Origin: Rhizobium sp. RCAM05350
GTDB taxonomy: Bacteria; Pseudomonadota; Alphaproteobacteria; Rhizobiales; Rhizobiaceae
Direction: 5' to 3'
Length of the DNA stretch: 64,000 bases
NCBI GenBank assembly: GCA_024426085.1
Contig: CP087971.1
Span: 194,001 to 258,000, forward strand
Made by a program: the position numbers and the translations under genes. The notes under the pieces were generated by a model. The model did not search any database. It was not told where the DNA came from and saw nothing but the letters and a program-made list of their open reading frames with translations. Below, one piece after another: positions 30,927 to 41,204 of this stretch (position 1 is its first letter; the number at the start of each line of letters is the position of its first letter).

Positions 30927-32567
30927 TTAGTGTTCGGCAAGCCAGGTGCTGTAGAAGCGTGGTCGGCCAACAGCTTCGAAATCGACGCCCTGCAGATAAG
31001 GCGCACCGGCATAAGCCTGTGGCTCTTCGAAGATAGGGATCGCATAGGCCTGGTCGAGCACGTAGTTCTGTACCTCGCCGGCGATCTGCAGCCGTTTTTC
31101 GCGGTTTGGCTCCGAGGACAGCGCTTCGAGCAAGCCGTTCAGCTTGTCATCGACGAAGGATTTGACCTTGTCGCTCGGTCCGCCTTTCTGGCGCAGCACG
31201 TCGCGGTTCTTCGGATAGTATTGGCTCTTGATCACGTCCGGATCGGCACGGCCGACCATGGCGGGAGAGACCGGGGTCTTGGCCGGGTCGAGATCATCGA
31301 TGGTCCTGCTACCGGCATCGCCGGCCAGGACATTCAGCGTCACACCGAGCTTGGCCCACTGTTGCGAGACGAGCTGAAGGGTCGCTTTGTTCTGCGGCTG
31401 TGGCGGCGATTCATACGCCGTCAGCACGAGCGGCTGGCCATCCTTTTTACGAACACCGTTGGCGCCCGGCGTCCAGCCGGCCTCGTCCAAGAGCTTCGTC
31501 GCCTTGGCCGGATCAAAGGTCAGCTTGGAAGACAGATCGACATAACCCTGCGCCGTCGAGGCGACGATTGATTTGGCTTGCGGATAGTTGGCAGAAAACA
31601 GCGTCGAGATGATTTCCTGCGCATTCGTGCCGTGCAGCAGCGCCTGGCGGACGCGCACATCGGCGACCAGCGGGTTGTCCGGACGGAAAACGACGCTGTT
31701 GTTGACGCCGCGCGTCGGGGCCGCATAGATCTTGTAACCCTGTCCCTCAACCTGCGCCTCGTCATAGGCCTGTACCTGGCGGATGAAGTCGGCTTGCCCG
31801 GACAGCAGCGCGCCGATGCGCACGCTGTCCTCGCCGGTGATCACGTATTTGATACCGTCGAGATAAGCCCGGCCCTGATGTTCGATCTTTACCGGTCCCC
31901 AGACGTAGTCTTCGCGAACCTTCAGCGACAATTCCTTGCCGAGCGTTTCGCTTTCGACCACGAACGGACCCGAGCCGATGATCTTGGTCGCGTCGCCCAG
32001 CTGCTCGAAGGGCAAGGCGAGCGTCGCCAGAGAGACCAGGCCGGAACCGATGACCGACGTGCCCTGCAGGAACCCCGGAGACGGTTTCTTGAAATAGAAT
32101 TTGACGGTCAGCGGATCGATGACTTCGCTGCGATCGTAATTGTTGATGACTTCGGAGACCGGCTGTTTCAGTTCCTTGTTGCCGAGGCCGAACGTATCGA
32201 AGTTCTTGGCAACCGCATTGGCATCAAGCGGCGAACCGTCGGAGAAGGTCACACCCTTGCGCAGCTTGAAGGTATATTCCGTGGCGTTGTCGTTGACCGT
32301 CCAGGATTCGGCGATCCAGGGCTCGATCTCCAGCGTCTTCGGGTTCTGATAGGTCAGCTTGTCGGTGATCTGGTTGAGTACGCCGCCATTCGGGTAGAAG
32401 CCGCCGGCCGGCGGATACAGGTTGGTGTGCGGTTGCTGCTCCAGATAAATCAGCGTGCCGCCCTGAACCGGTTTGGCGGCATCTTCCGCAAACGCCGCCG
32501 ACGATGCCAGCGACATCAGCACGGCGCCGATCACGGTTGCTGCTTTGAATTTTCCCGAAATTCCCAT
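30927..32567 (-). CDS. ABC transporter substrate-binding protein, family 5 (KPN_01854 type)
   Basis: Intact, 546 residues. A signal peptide (MGISGKFKAATVIGAVLMSL, cleavage after AFA near residue 27) is followed by a family 5 peptide/nickel-type binding protein: YTFKLRKGVTFSDGSPLDAN near residue 100, then VRVRQALLHGTNAQEIISTL near 305 and KLLDEAGWTPGANGVRKKDG near 355. It is the first gene of the operon 32567-24988. The whole set (binding protein, two permeases, fused ATPase, luciferase-like monooxygenase, two AhpD/CMD-like proteins) is the recurrent group named in TIGR definitions after KPN_ and Avi_ loci. The ligand is not known. Confidence 0.88.
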   Translation of the reverse strand: MGISGKFKAATVIGAVLMSLASSAAFAEDAAKPVQGGTLIYLEQQPHTNLYPPAGGFYPNGGVLNQITDKLTYQNPKTLEIEPWIAESWTVNDNATEYTFKLRKGVTFSDGSPLDANAVAKNFDTFGLGNKELKQPVSEVINNYDRSEVIDPLTVKFYFKKPSPGFLQGTSVIGSGLVSLATLALPFEQLGDATKIIGSGPFVVESETLGKELSLKVREDYVWGPVKIEHQGRAYLDGIKYVITGEDSVRIGALLSGQADFIRQVQAYDEAQVEGQGYKIYAAPTRGVNNSVVFRPDNPLVADVRVRQALLHGTNAQEIISTLFSANYPQAKSIVASTAQGYVDLSSKLTFDPAKATKLLDEAGWTPGANGVRKKDGQPLVLTAYESPPQPQNKATLQLVSQQWAKLGVTLNVLAGDAGSRTIDDLDPAKTPVSPAMVGRADPDVIKSQYYPKNRDVLRQKGGPSDKVKSFVDDKLNGLLEALSSEPNREKRLQIAGEVQNYVLDQAYAIPIFEEPQAYAGAPYLQGVDFEAVGRPRFYSTWLAEH

Positions 32568-32621
32568 TGGATACCCTCAAATTGTAAGCTGAGGAAAAGG
32601 GTAAACCAAAGGGGCGTTATA

Positions 32622-32638
32622 TCAATATAGTCTATTGA
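32622..32638. promoter_or_regulatory. 17-bp palindrome upstream of the ABC/monooxygenase operon
   Basis: Perfect inverted repeat TCAATA-TAGTC-TATTGA, 55 bp upstream of the binding-protein start, in an AT-rich stretch (32620-32660) of an otherwise GC-rich region. It is probably an operator or overlaps the promoter. No regulator gene is adjacent in the operon itself; the only nearby candidate is the LuxR-type gene at 32873. The rest of the 305-bp gap (32568-32872) shows nothing else I can name. Confidence 0.4.
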
Positions 32639-32872
32639 ATTAGTGTTCTAATTTATCGGCTTCGCGTGGAAGGATGCGGCCGCCCTTCGCCCGTTTCCAG
32701 CAATAAGCTGTCGAACGCTACCGAGCGGATAAAGCGGATTCGGCGATGAGGGATCGCAGCTGCCCCCACAGGTAAACCATCCTGTATGCACAGCCGTAAA
32801 AGGGCAAAACGGGGGATACTTGCCTCTGCAGCAAGTTTGACTAGAATTCTGCCCGGGGCTGGGGGAGCGCAA

Positions 32873-33595
32873 ATGACCATTGAGGTCGATACGTTCGAAT
32901 TTGTGGAGCGATGCAAGACGCATCGTTCGACCGATGCACTGCTCGGTGACCTGCTTCACACAGCCAGCAAAGTGGGCTTTGAACACCTGATCGTTAGTGG
33001 CGTGCCTGCAGGCAACGAGGCGCTTGTGCCATTGGTGGAGCTCAACGGCTGGCCTGATGGCTGGTTCCAGCGCTATGTCGAACGCCGTTATGCGGATGTT
33101 GACGGCGTCTGCCGCTACAGTCGTACCGCAATCAATCCTTTCTACTGGCAGGACGTGCCTGAGCGTTTGTCTGCCACGGCAAGTTCAAGGCTGGTGGCGA
33201 ATGAGGCGACGGATTTCGGGCTGATGAGCGGCTATGTCGTGCCCAGCTATTCGCGCCGCCATTGGCAGGCGCTGGTCTCCTTTGCCTCGCCCGAAAAGCA
33301 GCTTCGGCTATCGCGGCGCCAACAGACCGCCGTCAACCTGATGAGCATGATGACGATACGCTGTGTCGAGAACCTGCGGCATCCCGAGGTGCTGGAGATC
33401 GTGCTCAGCCCGCGCGAGCAGGAAGTCCTCACCTGGGCCGCTATGGATAAAACGGCCGATGAGATCGTGGATATCCTGAGGATTTCGACGGCGACCGTTC
33501 GCAAGCACCTGCAGAACATTCGCCGCACCTACGGTGTATCGAGCACGCTCGGCGCTGTGGCCGTGGCGATGCACCGGGCTCATATCGCGCCTTAG
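32873..33595 (+). CDS. LuxR family regulator with autoinducer-binding domain
   Basis: Intact, 240 residues from the ATG at 32873 (GGGGGAG 6 bp upstream). The N-terminal half is an autoinducer-binding domain: [38 protein letters not shown] and [18 protein letters not shown]. The usual Trp, Tyr and Asp of the acyl-homoserine-lactone pocket are present, but the Pro after the Asp is Gly (DGV instead of DPV). The C-terminal GerE helix-turn-helix is [20 protein letters not shown] with [20 protein letters not shown]. No luxI-type synthase is in the window, so it is a LuxR solo here. It may control the RTX gene that follows 129 bp downstream. A 5-bp inverted repeat (GATTG-TGG-CAATC, 33637-33649) sits in that gap. 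Confidence 0.85.
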   Translation: MTIEVDTFEFVERCKTHRSTDALLGDLLHTASKVGFEHLIVSGVPAGNEALVPLVELNGWPDGWFQRYVERRYADVDGVCRYSRTAINPFYWQDVPERLSATASSRLVANEATDFGLMSGYVVPSYSRRHWQALVSFASPEKQLRLSRRQQTAVNLMSMMTIRCVENLRHPEVLEIVLSPREQEVLTWAAMDKTADEIVDILRISTATVRKHLQNIRRTYGVSSTLGAVAVAMHRAHIAP

Positions 33596-33724
33596 CGCCC
33601 AAAAATACTCACTTCTGATACCTGTTTCCCTCCTCCGATTGTGGCAATCAGCTGTTGGTTGCTCCGTTGCTTGCGCCAATTGCGGCCTGAGCCAGAGGCA
33701 GATGACGTTTGAAGGAGGGTTGGC

Positions 33725-35663
33725 ATGGCCAATATTTTCGGCACGAAAGGCAATGATTTTCGCCAGGGCGGTATCAGCTCCGACTATATCTATGGCTATG
33801 CCGAGGGAACAAATCCTGCCCTCGAAACCGGCAGCGACGACCTGCGTGGCGGCGATGGACGAGACCGGATCTATGGCGGCGGCGGCAATGATCAGCTGCG
33901 TGGCGAAGACGGAAACGATTACCTGTACAGGCCAGGACGGCGACGACCAACTCTATGGCGGACCGGGTGACGACCTGCTGGATGGCGGCGCCGGAAACGA
34001 TACGTTCTGGATTGAGGGAAACATCGCCGGGATCGACACGTTCGTCGGCGGTTCGGGGACCGATACCGTGCGCCTTTCCGGCAATCTGGTTCGTCAGAAG
34101 ATCATTCTCGACGCCGCATCCGGCGTCGAGGCGCTGAACACAGGTGGCTTTTCGCTGCAGGGTACGCAGGGCGGCGATACCTATGATTTCAGCGGCCTGA
34201 AGTCGCTCGTCAACACTGGCGCGAAAATCGATCTGCACGGCGGTGAGGATACCTATATCGGCCACGCCGGCATCGATGTTGTGCGCGGCGGTGCAGGAAA
34301 CGACAAATTGTACGGCGGCGCCGGCAATGACCAACTCTACGGCGATGCAGGCCGCGACCTGTTCGATGGTGGCGCCGGCGACGATACGTTCTGGATCGGC
34401 GACATTGGCACCGACACGTTTCTGGGCGGCCAGGGCAGCGACACGGTGCGGCTCACCAACAATACAGATCGCCAGACTTTAACGATCACCGCCGCAGCGA
34501 GCATCGAAGTTCTCGATACCAACGGCTTTCTGCTGACAGGTACAACAGGCAAGGATGTCTTCGACCTGGCGGGCCTTGGCCGCTTCAAGACTGGCGCGCC
34601 GCGCATCGATCTGGAAGGCGATGCCGACATTTATCGCGGCCATGCCGGAGCCGACAATGTCGGCGGTGGCAGCGGCAATGACCGTATCGAAACGGGTGCC
34701 GGCAACGATCTTCTGGATGGCGGCTCCGGGACCGACACGCTGGTTGGCGGCTCCGGCAACGATGCTTATGTCGTGGATCGCCTCACCGACTTCATTGATG
34801 AGCGCAGCGGCAACGGGATCGATACCGTGCGCTCTTCGGTCACCTTCAGTCTTGTCGAAACATCCTATATCCGGGGTCAGTTCGAGAACCTGTCGCTGCT
34901 TGGATCAGGCAACATAAACGCCACCGGCAACGCGCTTCAGAACACGATCACCGGCAATGCCGGCAACAATATTCTGGACGGTGGCGCCGGTACGGACAAG
35001 CTGATCGGCGGCTTCGGCAACGATACCTATGTGCTGGGTTCAAGCACCGACAGTGTCACCGACAGCTCAGGTACGGACACCATTACCTCGACGATCACGC
35101 GGTCGCTGGGAAGTTATACCGGCATCGAAAATCTGACACTGCTCGGTTCCGGCAATATCAACGGTACGGGCAATGGCGGCAGCAATGCCGTCACCGGCAA
35201 TAGCGGCAACAACACGCTGGACGGCGGCGCCGGCAATGACAGGCTCAGTGGCGGTTCCGGGATCGACAAGCTGATCGGTGGTTCCGGCGACGACACGATC
35301 CTCGGTGGCGTGGGCAACGACCTGCTGATCGGCGGCACCGGCAAGGACACATTCGTCTTTAACACGGCGCCGAGCGCTTCGAGCAATGTCGAAACGATCT
35401 CGGATTTCAACGTTGTTGACGATCGCATCGTTCTTGAGAATGCCATTTTTACGGCAATCGGCGCCTCCGGCCGGTTGCTTTCGTCTGCGTTTGCCAGCAA
35501 CAGCACGGGCGTCGCGACGGACGCGAAACACCGTCTCGTCTACGAGAGGGATACCGGGGAACTCTACTATGACTCGAACGGCAACCAGGCGGGCGGTTCG
35601 GTGCTGATCGCCAAACTTGATCCGAACCTCTCGCTGACCTACCACGATTTCGATATCATCTGA
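33725..35663 (+). CDS. Secreted RTX-type calcium-binding protein, frameshifted
   Basis: About 646 residues, one shift near 33930. It consists of glycine- and aspartate-rich nonapeptide repeats of the GGxGxDxLx type, in at least six blocks (for example [38 protein letters not shown] and [20 protein letters not shown]). Longer modules between blocks are duplicated: [20 protein letters not shown] recurs as [20 protein letters not shown]. There is no N-terminal signal peptide. The C-terminus ([12 protein letters not shown]) fits an uncleaved type I secretion signal. Such proteins fold on Ca2+ outside the cell and act as adhesins, surface proteins or enzymes; no enzymatic domain is visible here. 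No type I exporter is encoded in the window. Confidence 0.85.
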
Positions 35664-35730
35664 GCGCCGTGGTGAAGGATACCTCCACGACCGGGGTTGC
35701 GGGAGGTTCCTCTTCAAAAAGCACAGGCTC

Positions 35731-36217
35731 TTACTTGAGTTGATCCTGCACTTTGGCAATGGCCGCATTGGCGCACGCCTCATCGAGGTGGCCGCCAGGT
35801 GCTCCGCCGACGCCAACAGCGCCGATGGTTTCCTTGCCGATCCTAACCGGCACGCCACCGGCCAGAACGAGGAAGCCGTCGATAGCGACGAGCTGGGCGG
35901 CACCCTGGTTCTTCTGGATGTTTTCAACCATGACACTGGTCGGAATGCGGGCCGACACCGACGTAAAGGCCTTGTCGCGGGCGGCGTTGACCGTATGCGG
36001 GCCGGCATTATTGGCGCGGGAGCAGGGCGCGAACGACCCCTGCCCTGTCCACGACGGCTGCCGATACGTTATAGCCATCGGCGGCGCAGGCGGAGACGGC
36101 GCCCTGTGCCAGTTCCACCGCGATATCCAGCGGCATGTTGTTTTCCTTGAGAACCTCGGCCGAGGCTGCGGATGTCAGGGCAAGTGCAATCGAGCCGGCA
36201 AGCAGTATACGGTTCAT
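35731..36217 (-). CDS. HbpS/GlcG-like heme-binding-type protein, frameshifted
   Basis: About 162 residues, one shift near 36030. A signal peptide (MNRILLAGSIALALTSAASA) precedes the domain ELAQGAVSACAADGYNVSAA, VVDRAGVVRALLR, AARDKAFTSVSARIPTSVM, VAIDGFLVLAGGVPVRIGKE and TIGAVGVGGAPGGHLDEACA. This is the GlcG/HbpS fold, found near glycolate or alcohol oxidation genes and in a secreted heme-binding protein of Streptomyces that signals to a two-component system. It lies directly downstream of a sensor kinase/regulator pair on the same strand, so a periplasmic link to that pair is possible. Confidence 0.82.
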
Positions 36218-36338
36218 CTCATCTGTCTCCTATCGTGAACGCGATGCGTGAAAGCGCCTTGCTTTCTGGCGATAGGGATAGCCGTGCAAATGCGAATGCT
36301 GAATCCGCAGGGGAACCAATCCGTCTAGGTATTCCTAC

Positions 36339-36939
36339 CTACGGGACTTCCGTGCCGGCCGACGTCAATTTGACAAAGTCGGCGACGGAACTGGTTCCGA
36401 GCTTCTCGGCAATGTTGGCCCGGTGCGCATCGATGGTTCGCGCCGACACGTTGAGTGCGACGGCGATTTCCTTTGTGGCCCAGCCGCGGCAGACCATATC
36501 CAGGACCTCGCGCTCGCGTTCCGTCAGGCCGCGCAGCAATTGCATTGATTCTTCTTTTTCGAGGACGCGCTCCAAGGTCCGGTATGCGGAATGGATGGCG
36601 TCCAGCAAGACCTGCTCGTCGATCGGCTTGGTCAGAAAATCGAGGATACCCGCCTTGAAGGCGCGGCGGCAGGCATTCACGTCTCCATGGCCTGTGATCA
36701 TGATGGTCGGCCAGCGGATGCCGCGTTCAAGCAGCCGCTCGTGCATCTGCAGGCCGCTGATCAGCGGCATGCGCAGGTCGGCCAGGATGCAGCCGGGGCG
36801 TTTCCGGATCGACATGCGCAAGAAACGTGGCCGGATCACCAAACGTCTCGACCGTCATGCCAAAGGTTCGCAGAAGCAGTTTTATGGCCTCGCGTACCGG
36901 TTCGTCGTCATCGATCAGATAGATCTGGAATTGCTTCAT
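36339..36939 (-). CDS. FixJ/NarL-type response regulator, frameshifted
   Basis: About 200 residues, one shift near 36800. The receiver domain starts MKQFQIYLIDDDEPVREAIK and carries the acceptor Asp in ILADLRMPLISG, the Thr of ITGHGDVNACRRAF and the Lys of FLTKPIDEQVL. The C-terminal GerE helix-turn-helix is LTEREREVLDMVCRGWATKE with NVSARTIDAHRANIAEKLGT. It resembles FixJ/TodT-type regulators. The start overlaps the stop of the kinase gene (ATGA), so the two are a cognate pair. Targets are unknown; the adjacent HbpS/GlcG-like gene or the divergent oxidation operon are candidates. Confidence 0.88.
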
Positions 36940-38531
36940 TGCGCGGCTTTCAGGTGTTGTTCTACGGGTGGCAGCGCGATGGTAAAGGCGGCGCCACCTG
37001 ATGTCTGGTTCCGGCCGTCGATATGCCCGCCGATCCGCTCGATCAATGAGGCGCAGAGCGCAAGGCCAAGCCCCATCCCATCGGTTTTCGTCGTGAAGAA
37101 CGGTTCGAAAAGGCGCGGCAACGTGTCCGCGTTGATGCCAGGCCCGGTGTCGACTACCCGAACGATTGCGCCGCCCTCCGACATCATGGCCTCGATACGG
37201 ATGCTCTTGTTCGCCGTATCCGCATCCTGCAGCGCTCGGCAGCATTGCGAATGAGATTATGCAGCACCTGCTCCATTTCGATGGGATCAACGACCGCCTG
37301 CGGCGGCGGCGTGGCGAGGTCGAGAACGAGACGGATCTGCCGCTTTTCGAGATCGGCGCGCACAAGCTCGGCAATGTCGGCAACAATCTGATTGAGATCG
37401 GCAAGAACAGGTTTTTGCTCCCGCTTGCTGATGTAGTCGCGCATCCGCTTCAGCATGGCCCCCGCGCGTTTGGCTTCGCGCACATTGGCGTTGAGCGCCT
37501 CTGGGAGCAAGGTGGGATCAGCGCTATCGGTGGATGCCAGACGCAGGGCAGCCTGGCTCTGGCTCAAAAGGGCGGTCAGCGGCTGTGTCAGCTCATGGGC
37601 AATTCCCGACGCCAGTTCACCCAGCGCTTGACCCGCAGGGCATGGGCAAGCCGCGTTTCGTGTTCCTGCAGCTGCGCACGCCGCTCGGCTTCCTCCGCCG
37701 TTTTCTGTAACTTCCGGGCATTGGCCCTCAGTTGACGGGTGAACAACAGCAAAAGCACCACCATCAATGAAACCAACGCAAAGCCGCCGATCCTCGGCGC
37801 GTTCAAAATGTCCGATAGAGACAGCGGACGTGTTACGTCGACCATGAAGGGCTGGCTCTGGCTGTCGACAACTTTGCTGAAATGCGGTTGCGTCAAAACG
37901 CTACCAACAGCCCTGCCCCCTTCCGCCTCCCGGTCCAGCACGGTTTCGCCGTCGAGGCTGACGCGCACATGCGCCCAGGCGGGGCGTTCTTCGCCCTCGA
38001 TCAGCAGGTTCGGGTTGACCTGGACAACGATTGCCAGCCCCGGGCTGTCCGCAGTGGCGCGCTTGCCGAGAAGATAACGGCCTGGATAGGCGGGATTGAG
38101 ATAGGTCCGCACCTCGCCTTGCCGTTGACTGGCAATGGCGCTTGCAACGGGGGACAGGTCGGTTTTCTGCGGGCCGTTCGGCGTCGATATCAGCGTGGTT
38201 GCCGCGGAAGAGCTATCCGATGGAAGCCTGACGAGATCGATCGCGGCGATGCGCGGATAGAATTGGATAATGCTCTGGAAGACTTCGCCGATCGCGGTTT
38301 CAGGCAGCTCGGGCGCTGCCTTGATTAGGGCCACGAGGCTCGTCAGATGCGCATCATGCTGTGCTGTCCGCTGGGAGATCAGCCGGTGGATCGTCTGCCC
38401 CGCAGCAGAGAGCTCTTCGGATGCCCGTTGATAATCGAGCCGCATTGATATGGCGGCAAAGAGCCCGATCAGGCCAAGCCAGACGAGCAATGAGACCGCT
38501 AGGCTCTTGAGGGGAGATGTCGCCAGATCAT
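36936..38531 (-). CDS. Sensor histidine kinase (DctB/FixL-like), frameshifted
   Basis: About 530 residues over three or four shifts (near 38515 in a CCCC run, 37610, 37240 and 37190). A first membrane segment (LVWLGLIGLFAAISM) precedes a periplasmic sensor region of about 200 residues. A second segment follows (IGGFALVSLMVVLLLLF), then a coiled stretch rich in Arg and Glu. The H box is GIAHELTQPLTALL. The ATPase parts are VLHNLIRNAAE (N box), VDTGPGINADTLPRLFEPFF (G1 and F boxes) and TDGMGLGLALCASLI (G2). The layout resembles DctB-like kinases that sense small organic molecules in the periplasm. The best start is the ATG at 38529-38531. Confidence 0.85.
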
Positions 38532-38720
38532 GTCGCTCAAATGTCTGTCCAAGTTTGCCGGGGCGCCTCTGCGCATCAGAACGGGCAAGGCACGCTGGAT
38601 CGTAGCATCAAAATCGGCACCCGGAACATCGGAAACTTGACCTTGTCCAGACGCCTGGAACATAGATGGACGCACGCCTCGGCTGATACCGATCAACTGA
38701 ATTTTATGGAAGCGGGTGGA

Positions 38721-39643
38721 ATGCGGAAATTACCTGCGCTTTCGGCGATGAAGGTGTTCAGAAGTCGTCGGCCAGACGCGCAGCTTCACGCGTGCGGCCG
38801 AGATGCTGAACCTGACGCAAAGTGCGGTCAGCCGGCAGGTTCGCAATCTTGAAAAACAGCTGGGCGAAAACCTGCTGATCCGCCATCACCATGATCTCGA
38901 ATTGACGCGCGCCGGCGCCGAACTGCTGGCAACGCTGCAACTGGCCTTTCATAATGTCGAGCAGACGGTGCGCTCGATCATGGAGAAGAACAACCGCAAC
39001 CGGTTGCGCATCAACGCGCCGCCGACCTTTGCCAAGCGCTGGCTGATGCCCCGGCTGTCGCGCCTGCGCCAGGCTCTGCCGGAGATCGAAATCAGCCTCA
39101 GCACCGATCTCAGGGACACACTGGCCGAGCGCAGCCTGCTCTGATTGTGCCATCCGCTTCGGTGACGGCGAATGGCCGACGCTGCAATCGCGCATCCTGA
39201 TGACCGAACGGCACATTGCAGTCTGCGCGCCCGGCCTGTTGGAGACAGCCAAGAGAGATGGCCATATCGACCCTTCGTCCTTGACGTTTCTGCATGTGCT
39301 AGCCGCGGCCGACCAGCGCTATCTCACCTGGCAGCATTGGCTGGACGCCGCTGGCCTCAGTGATACAGATGTGCGGGGCGGCATGGAGTTTGACCTTCTC
39401 GACCTCGTGATCGAAGCGGCCTGCAACGGCCTTGGCATCGCTGTGGTCGATTGGTTCATGGTCAGCAGCCAACTGCAAAGTGGCCAGCTCGCGCCGGTGC
39501 TCGACGTCGAAGTCGAAGGCCATGAATCCTACTGGCTGGTCACCCGCACAGATCAGCCCGAACCTGCAAACGTCCAGCATTTTCGCGCATGGTTGCTGAA
39601 TGAGATCGCTCTGGATAACGCCCTCCGCGGCGATGCAAAATGA
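38721..39643 (+). CDS. LysR family regulator (GcvA-like), frameshifted
   Basis: About 307 residues, shifts near 38765 and 39140. It starts MRKLPALSAMKVF, then AAEMLNLTQSAVSRQVRNLE with the helix-turn-helix, then RLRINAPPTFAKRWLMPRLS as the linker and first strand of the effector domain. The C-terminal part has VIEAACNGLGIAVVDWFMVS. The LRINAPPTFAxRWLxPRL pattern is typical of the GcvA/AmpR-like subgroup. It is divergent from the sensor kinase and co-directional with the oxidation operon 39755-45045, which it probably controls. The 111-bp gap to that operon holds only a short imperfect inverted repeat. Confidence 0.87.
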
Positions 39644-39754
39644 GCGAGGTCGAACATTCGTTTTTGGAATGCTTGGCCCGACAATAAGTCGCTTGCGAAA
39701 GGGTCATGAGGTCCCGTCTACTGTCTGAAACAGAATGTGTTTTCGGGTGGGCTC

Positions 39755-41179
39755 ATGACGCAGCATCGCAACTTCATCGGTGGGCGCTTTGTCGAAGCTT
39801 CCGGCCTGTCCGGGATCGAGGTGCGTAATCCGGCCAACGGCAGGATTTTCGCCACGGTTCCGGCCGCAAACGACGCCGATGTCGTTGCGGCAGTCGAGGC
39901 CGCGAAAGGTGCCCAAAAGTTCTGGCGCAAGCTGCCGGCGATCCAGCGTGGCGATGCCTTGCGGAAACTGGCCGACGCGATCGAGCGCCATGCCTCTAGA
40001 ATTGGCGAGGCACTTGCGTTGGAATCCGGCAAGAGCGTTGCAGACGCCACCGCCGAGGCGATCTATGGCGTCGAGTTGATGCGCTACCATGCCGAATGGG
40101 CGCGCCGCATCGAAGGCGAAGTCATTGAAAGCGATACGCCTGACGAAACCCTGATACTCAAGCGCGAGCCGATCGGCGTCGTCGCTTGCCTGATCCCGTT
40201 CAATTTCCCGATCTACACGCTGGTGCGCAAGATCGCGCCGGCGCTGATCACTGGCAATGCCGTCGTTGTCCGTCCGAGCAACAACACGCCGACTTCTGCC
40301 TTCGCCTTCGCGCAAGCCGTGCTGGAGGCCGATCTGCCACCGGGCCTCGTCAGTATCATGACGATGTCGCACGACGTTGCCCGCACCATGTGCACGCATC
40401 CGGCCGTCGGCATGATCACGCTCACCGGCAGCGTTTCAGCGGGCCAGACGGTGCTCGATTATTGCAAGGTCAATATCGCCAAACCGTCCCTGGAACTCGG
40501 CGGCAAGTCGCCTGTGATCGTCGAGCCGGATGCAGATCTCGACGCGGTTGCCCGCATGGTTCTCGGTGCAAAGACGGCCCATTGCGGACAGGTCTGCACC
40601 TCGGCCGAGCGGCTTTATGTGCATGCCTCTATCCATGACGCCCTTGTCGAGAAACTGCGCAGCGGCTTTGCGGCCCGCCGCTTCGGCGACCGCGCCGCCG
40701 ATCCTGACATCATGGGGCCGCTTACCAATGCCGCGGCGCGCGATCGTATTCACGGAATGGTCGAGCGGGCCAAGGCCGAAGGAGCAACGGTCTCGGCCGG
40801 TGGCGCGATCCCGGATGGCGACGGCTACTTCTATCCGCCGACACTGATCACCGGCTGCCGCCAGGATATGGAGATCGTCCGCGAGGAGGTGTTCGGCCCG
40901 GTGTTGGCGGTTCTCTCCTACGAGACGTTTGACGAGGCCTTGGCGCTGGCCAGCGACCACCAGTTCGGGTTGGCTTCAGTGCTGTTTTCCGAAAACTACC
41001 GCAAGGTGATGCAGGCGGCGAACGAGATCGAGGCTGGCGAGCTTTATGTCAACCGTTTCCCGGCGGATCCGTACCAGGGCTATCACGCCGGCTGGAAAAA
41101 ATCCGGCCTCGGCGGCGACGACGGCAAACACGGCATGCTGGAATTCACGCAGACGCGGCTTGTCATCCTGAAACATTGA
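39755..41179 (+). CDS. Aldehyde dehydrogenase (lactaldehyde/glycolaldehyde type)
   Basis: Intact, 474 residues from the ATG at 39755 (MTQHRNFIGGRFVEASG). It has the NAD-binding segment PIGVVACLIPFNFPIYTLVR, ITLTGSVSAGQTVLDYCK, the catalytic Glu in KPSLELGGKSPVIVEPDADL, the catalytic Cys in AHCGQVCTSAERLYVHASI, and EEVFGPVLAVLSYETFDEAL. The closest pattern is AldA-type lactaldehyde/glycolaldehyde dehydrogenase. It oxidises an aldehyde to an acid with NAD(P)+. It heads an operon with an enolase-superfamily enzyme and a GMC oxidoreductase, so the aldehyde is likely the product of the latter. Confidence 0.9.
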   Translation: MTQHRNFIGGRFVEASGLSGIEVRNPANGRIFATVPAANDADVVAAVEAAKGAQKFWRKLPAIQRGDALRKLADAIERHASRIGEALALESGKSVADATAEAIYGVELMRYHAEWARRIEGEVIESDTPDETLILKREPIGVVACLIPFNFPIYTLVRKIAPALITGNAVVVRPSNNTPTSAFAFAQAVLEADLPPGLVSIMTMSHDVARTMCTHPAVGMITLTGSVSAGQTVLDYCKVNIAKPSLELGGKSPVIVEPDADLDAVARMVLGAKTAHCGQVCTSAERLYVHASIHDALVEKLRSGFAARRFGDRAADPDIMGPLTNAAARDRIHGMVERAKAEGATVSAGGAIPDGDGYFYPPTLITGCRQDMEIVREEVFGPVLAVLSYETFDEALALASDHQFGLASVLFSENYRKVMQAANEIEAGELYVNRFPADPYQGYHAGWKKSGLGGDDGKHGMLEFTQTRLVILKH

Positions 41180-41204
41180 TCACCTGGCGAGGGAGGAACC
41201 ACCC

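Noticed and set aside
31578-32630. A 350-residue plus-strand frame antisense to the binding protein of the monooxygenase operon
   Set aside because: No family resemblance and no ribosome site; the opposite strand is an intact 546-residue gene.
33637-33649. A lux box upstream of the RTX gene
   Set aside because: The repeat GATTG-TGG-CAATC is shorter than, and unlike, the 18-20 bp lux-box pattern, so it is mentioned only as a short inverted repeat.
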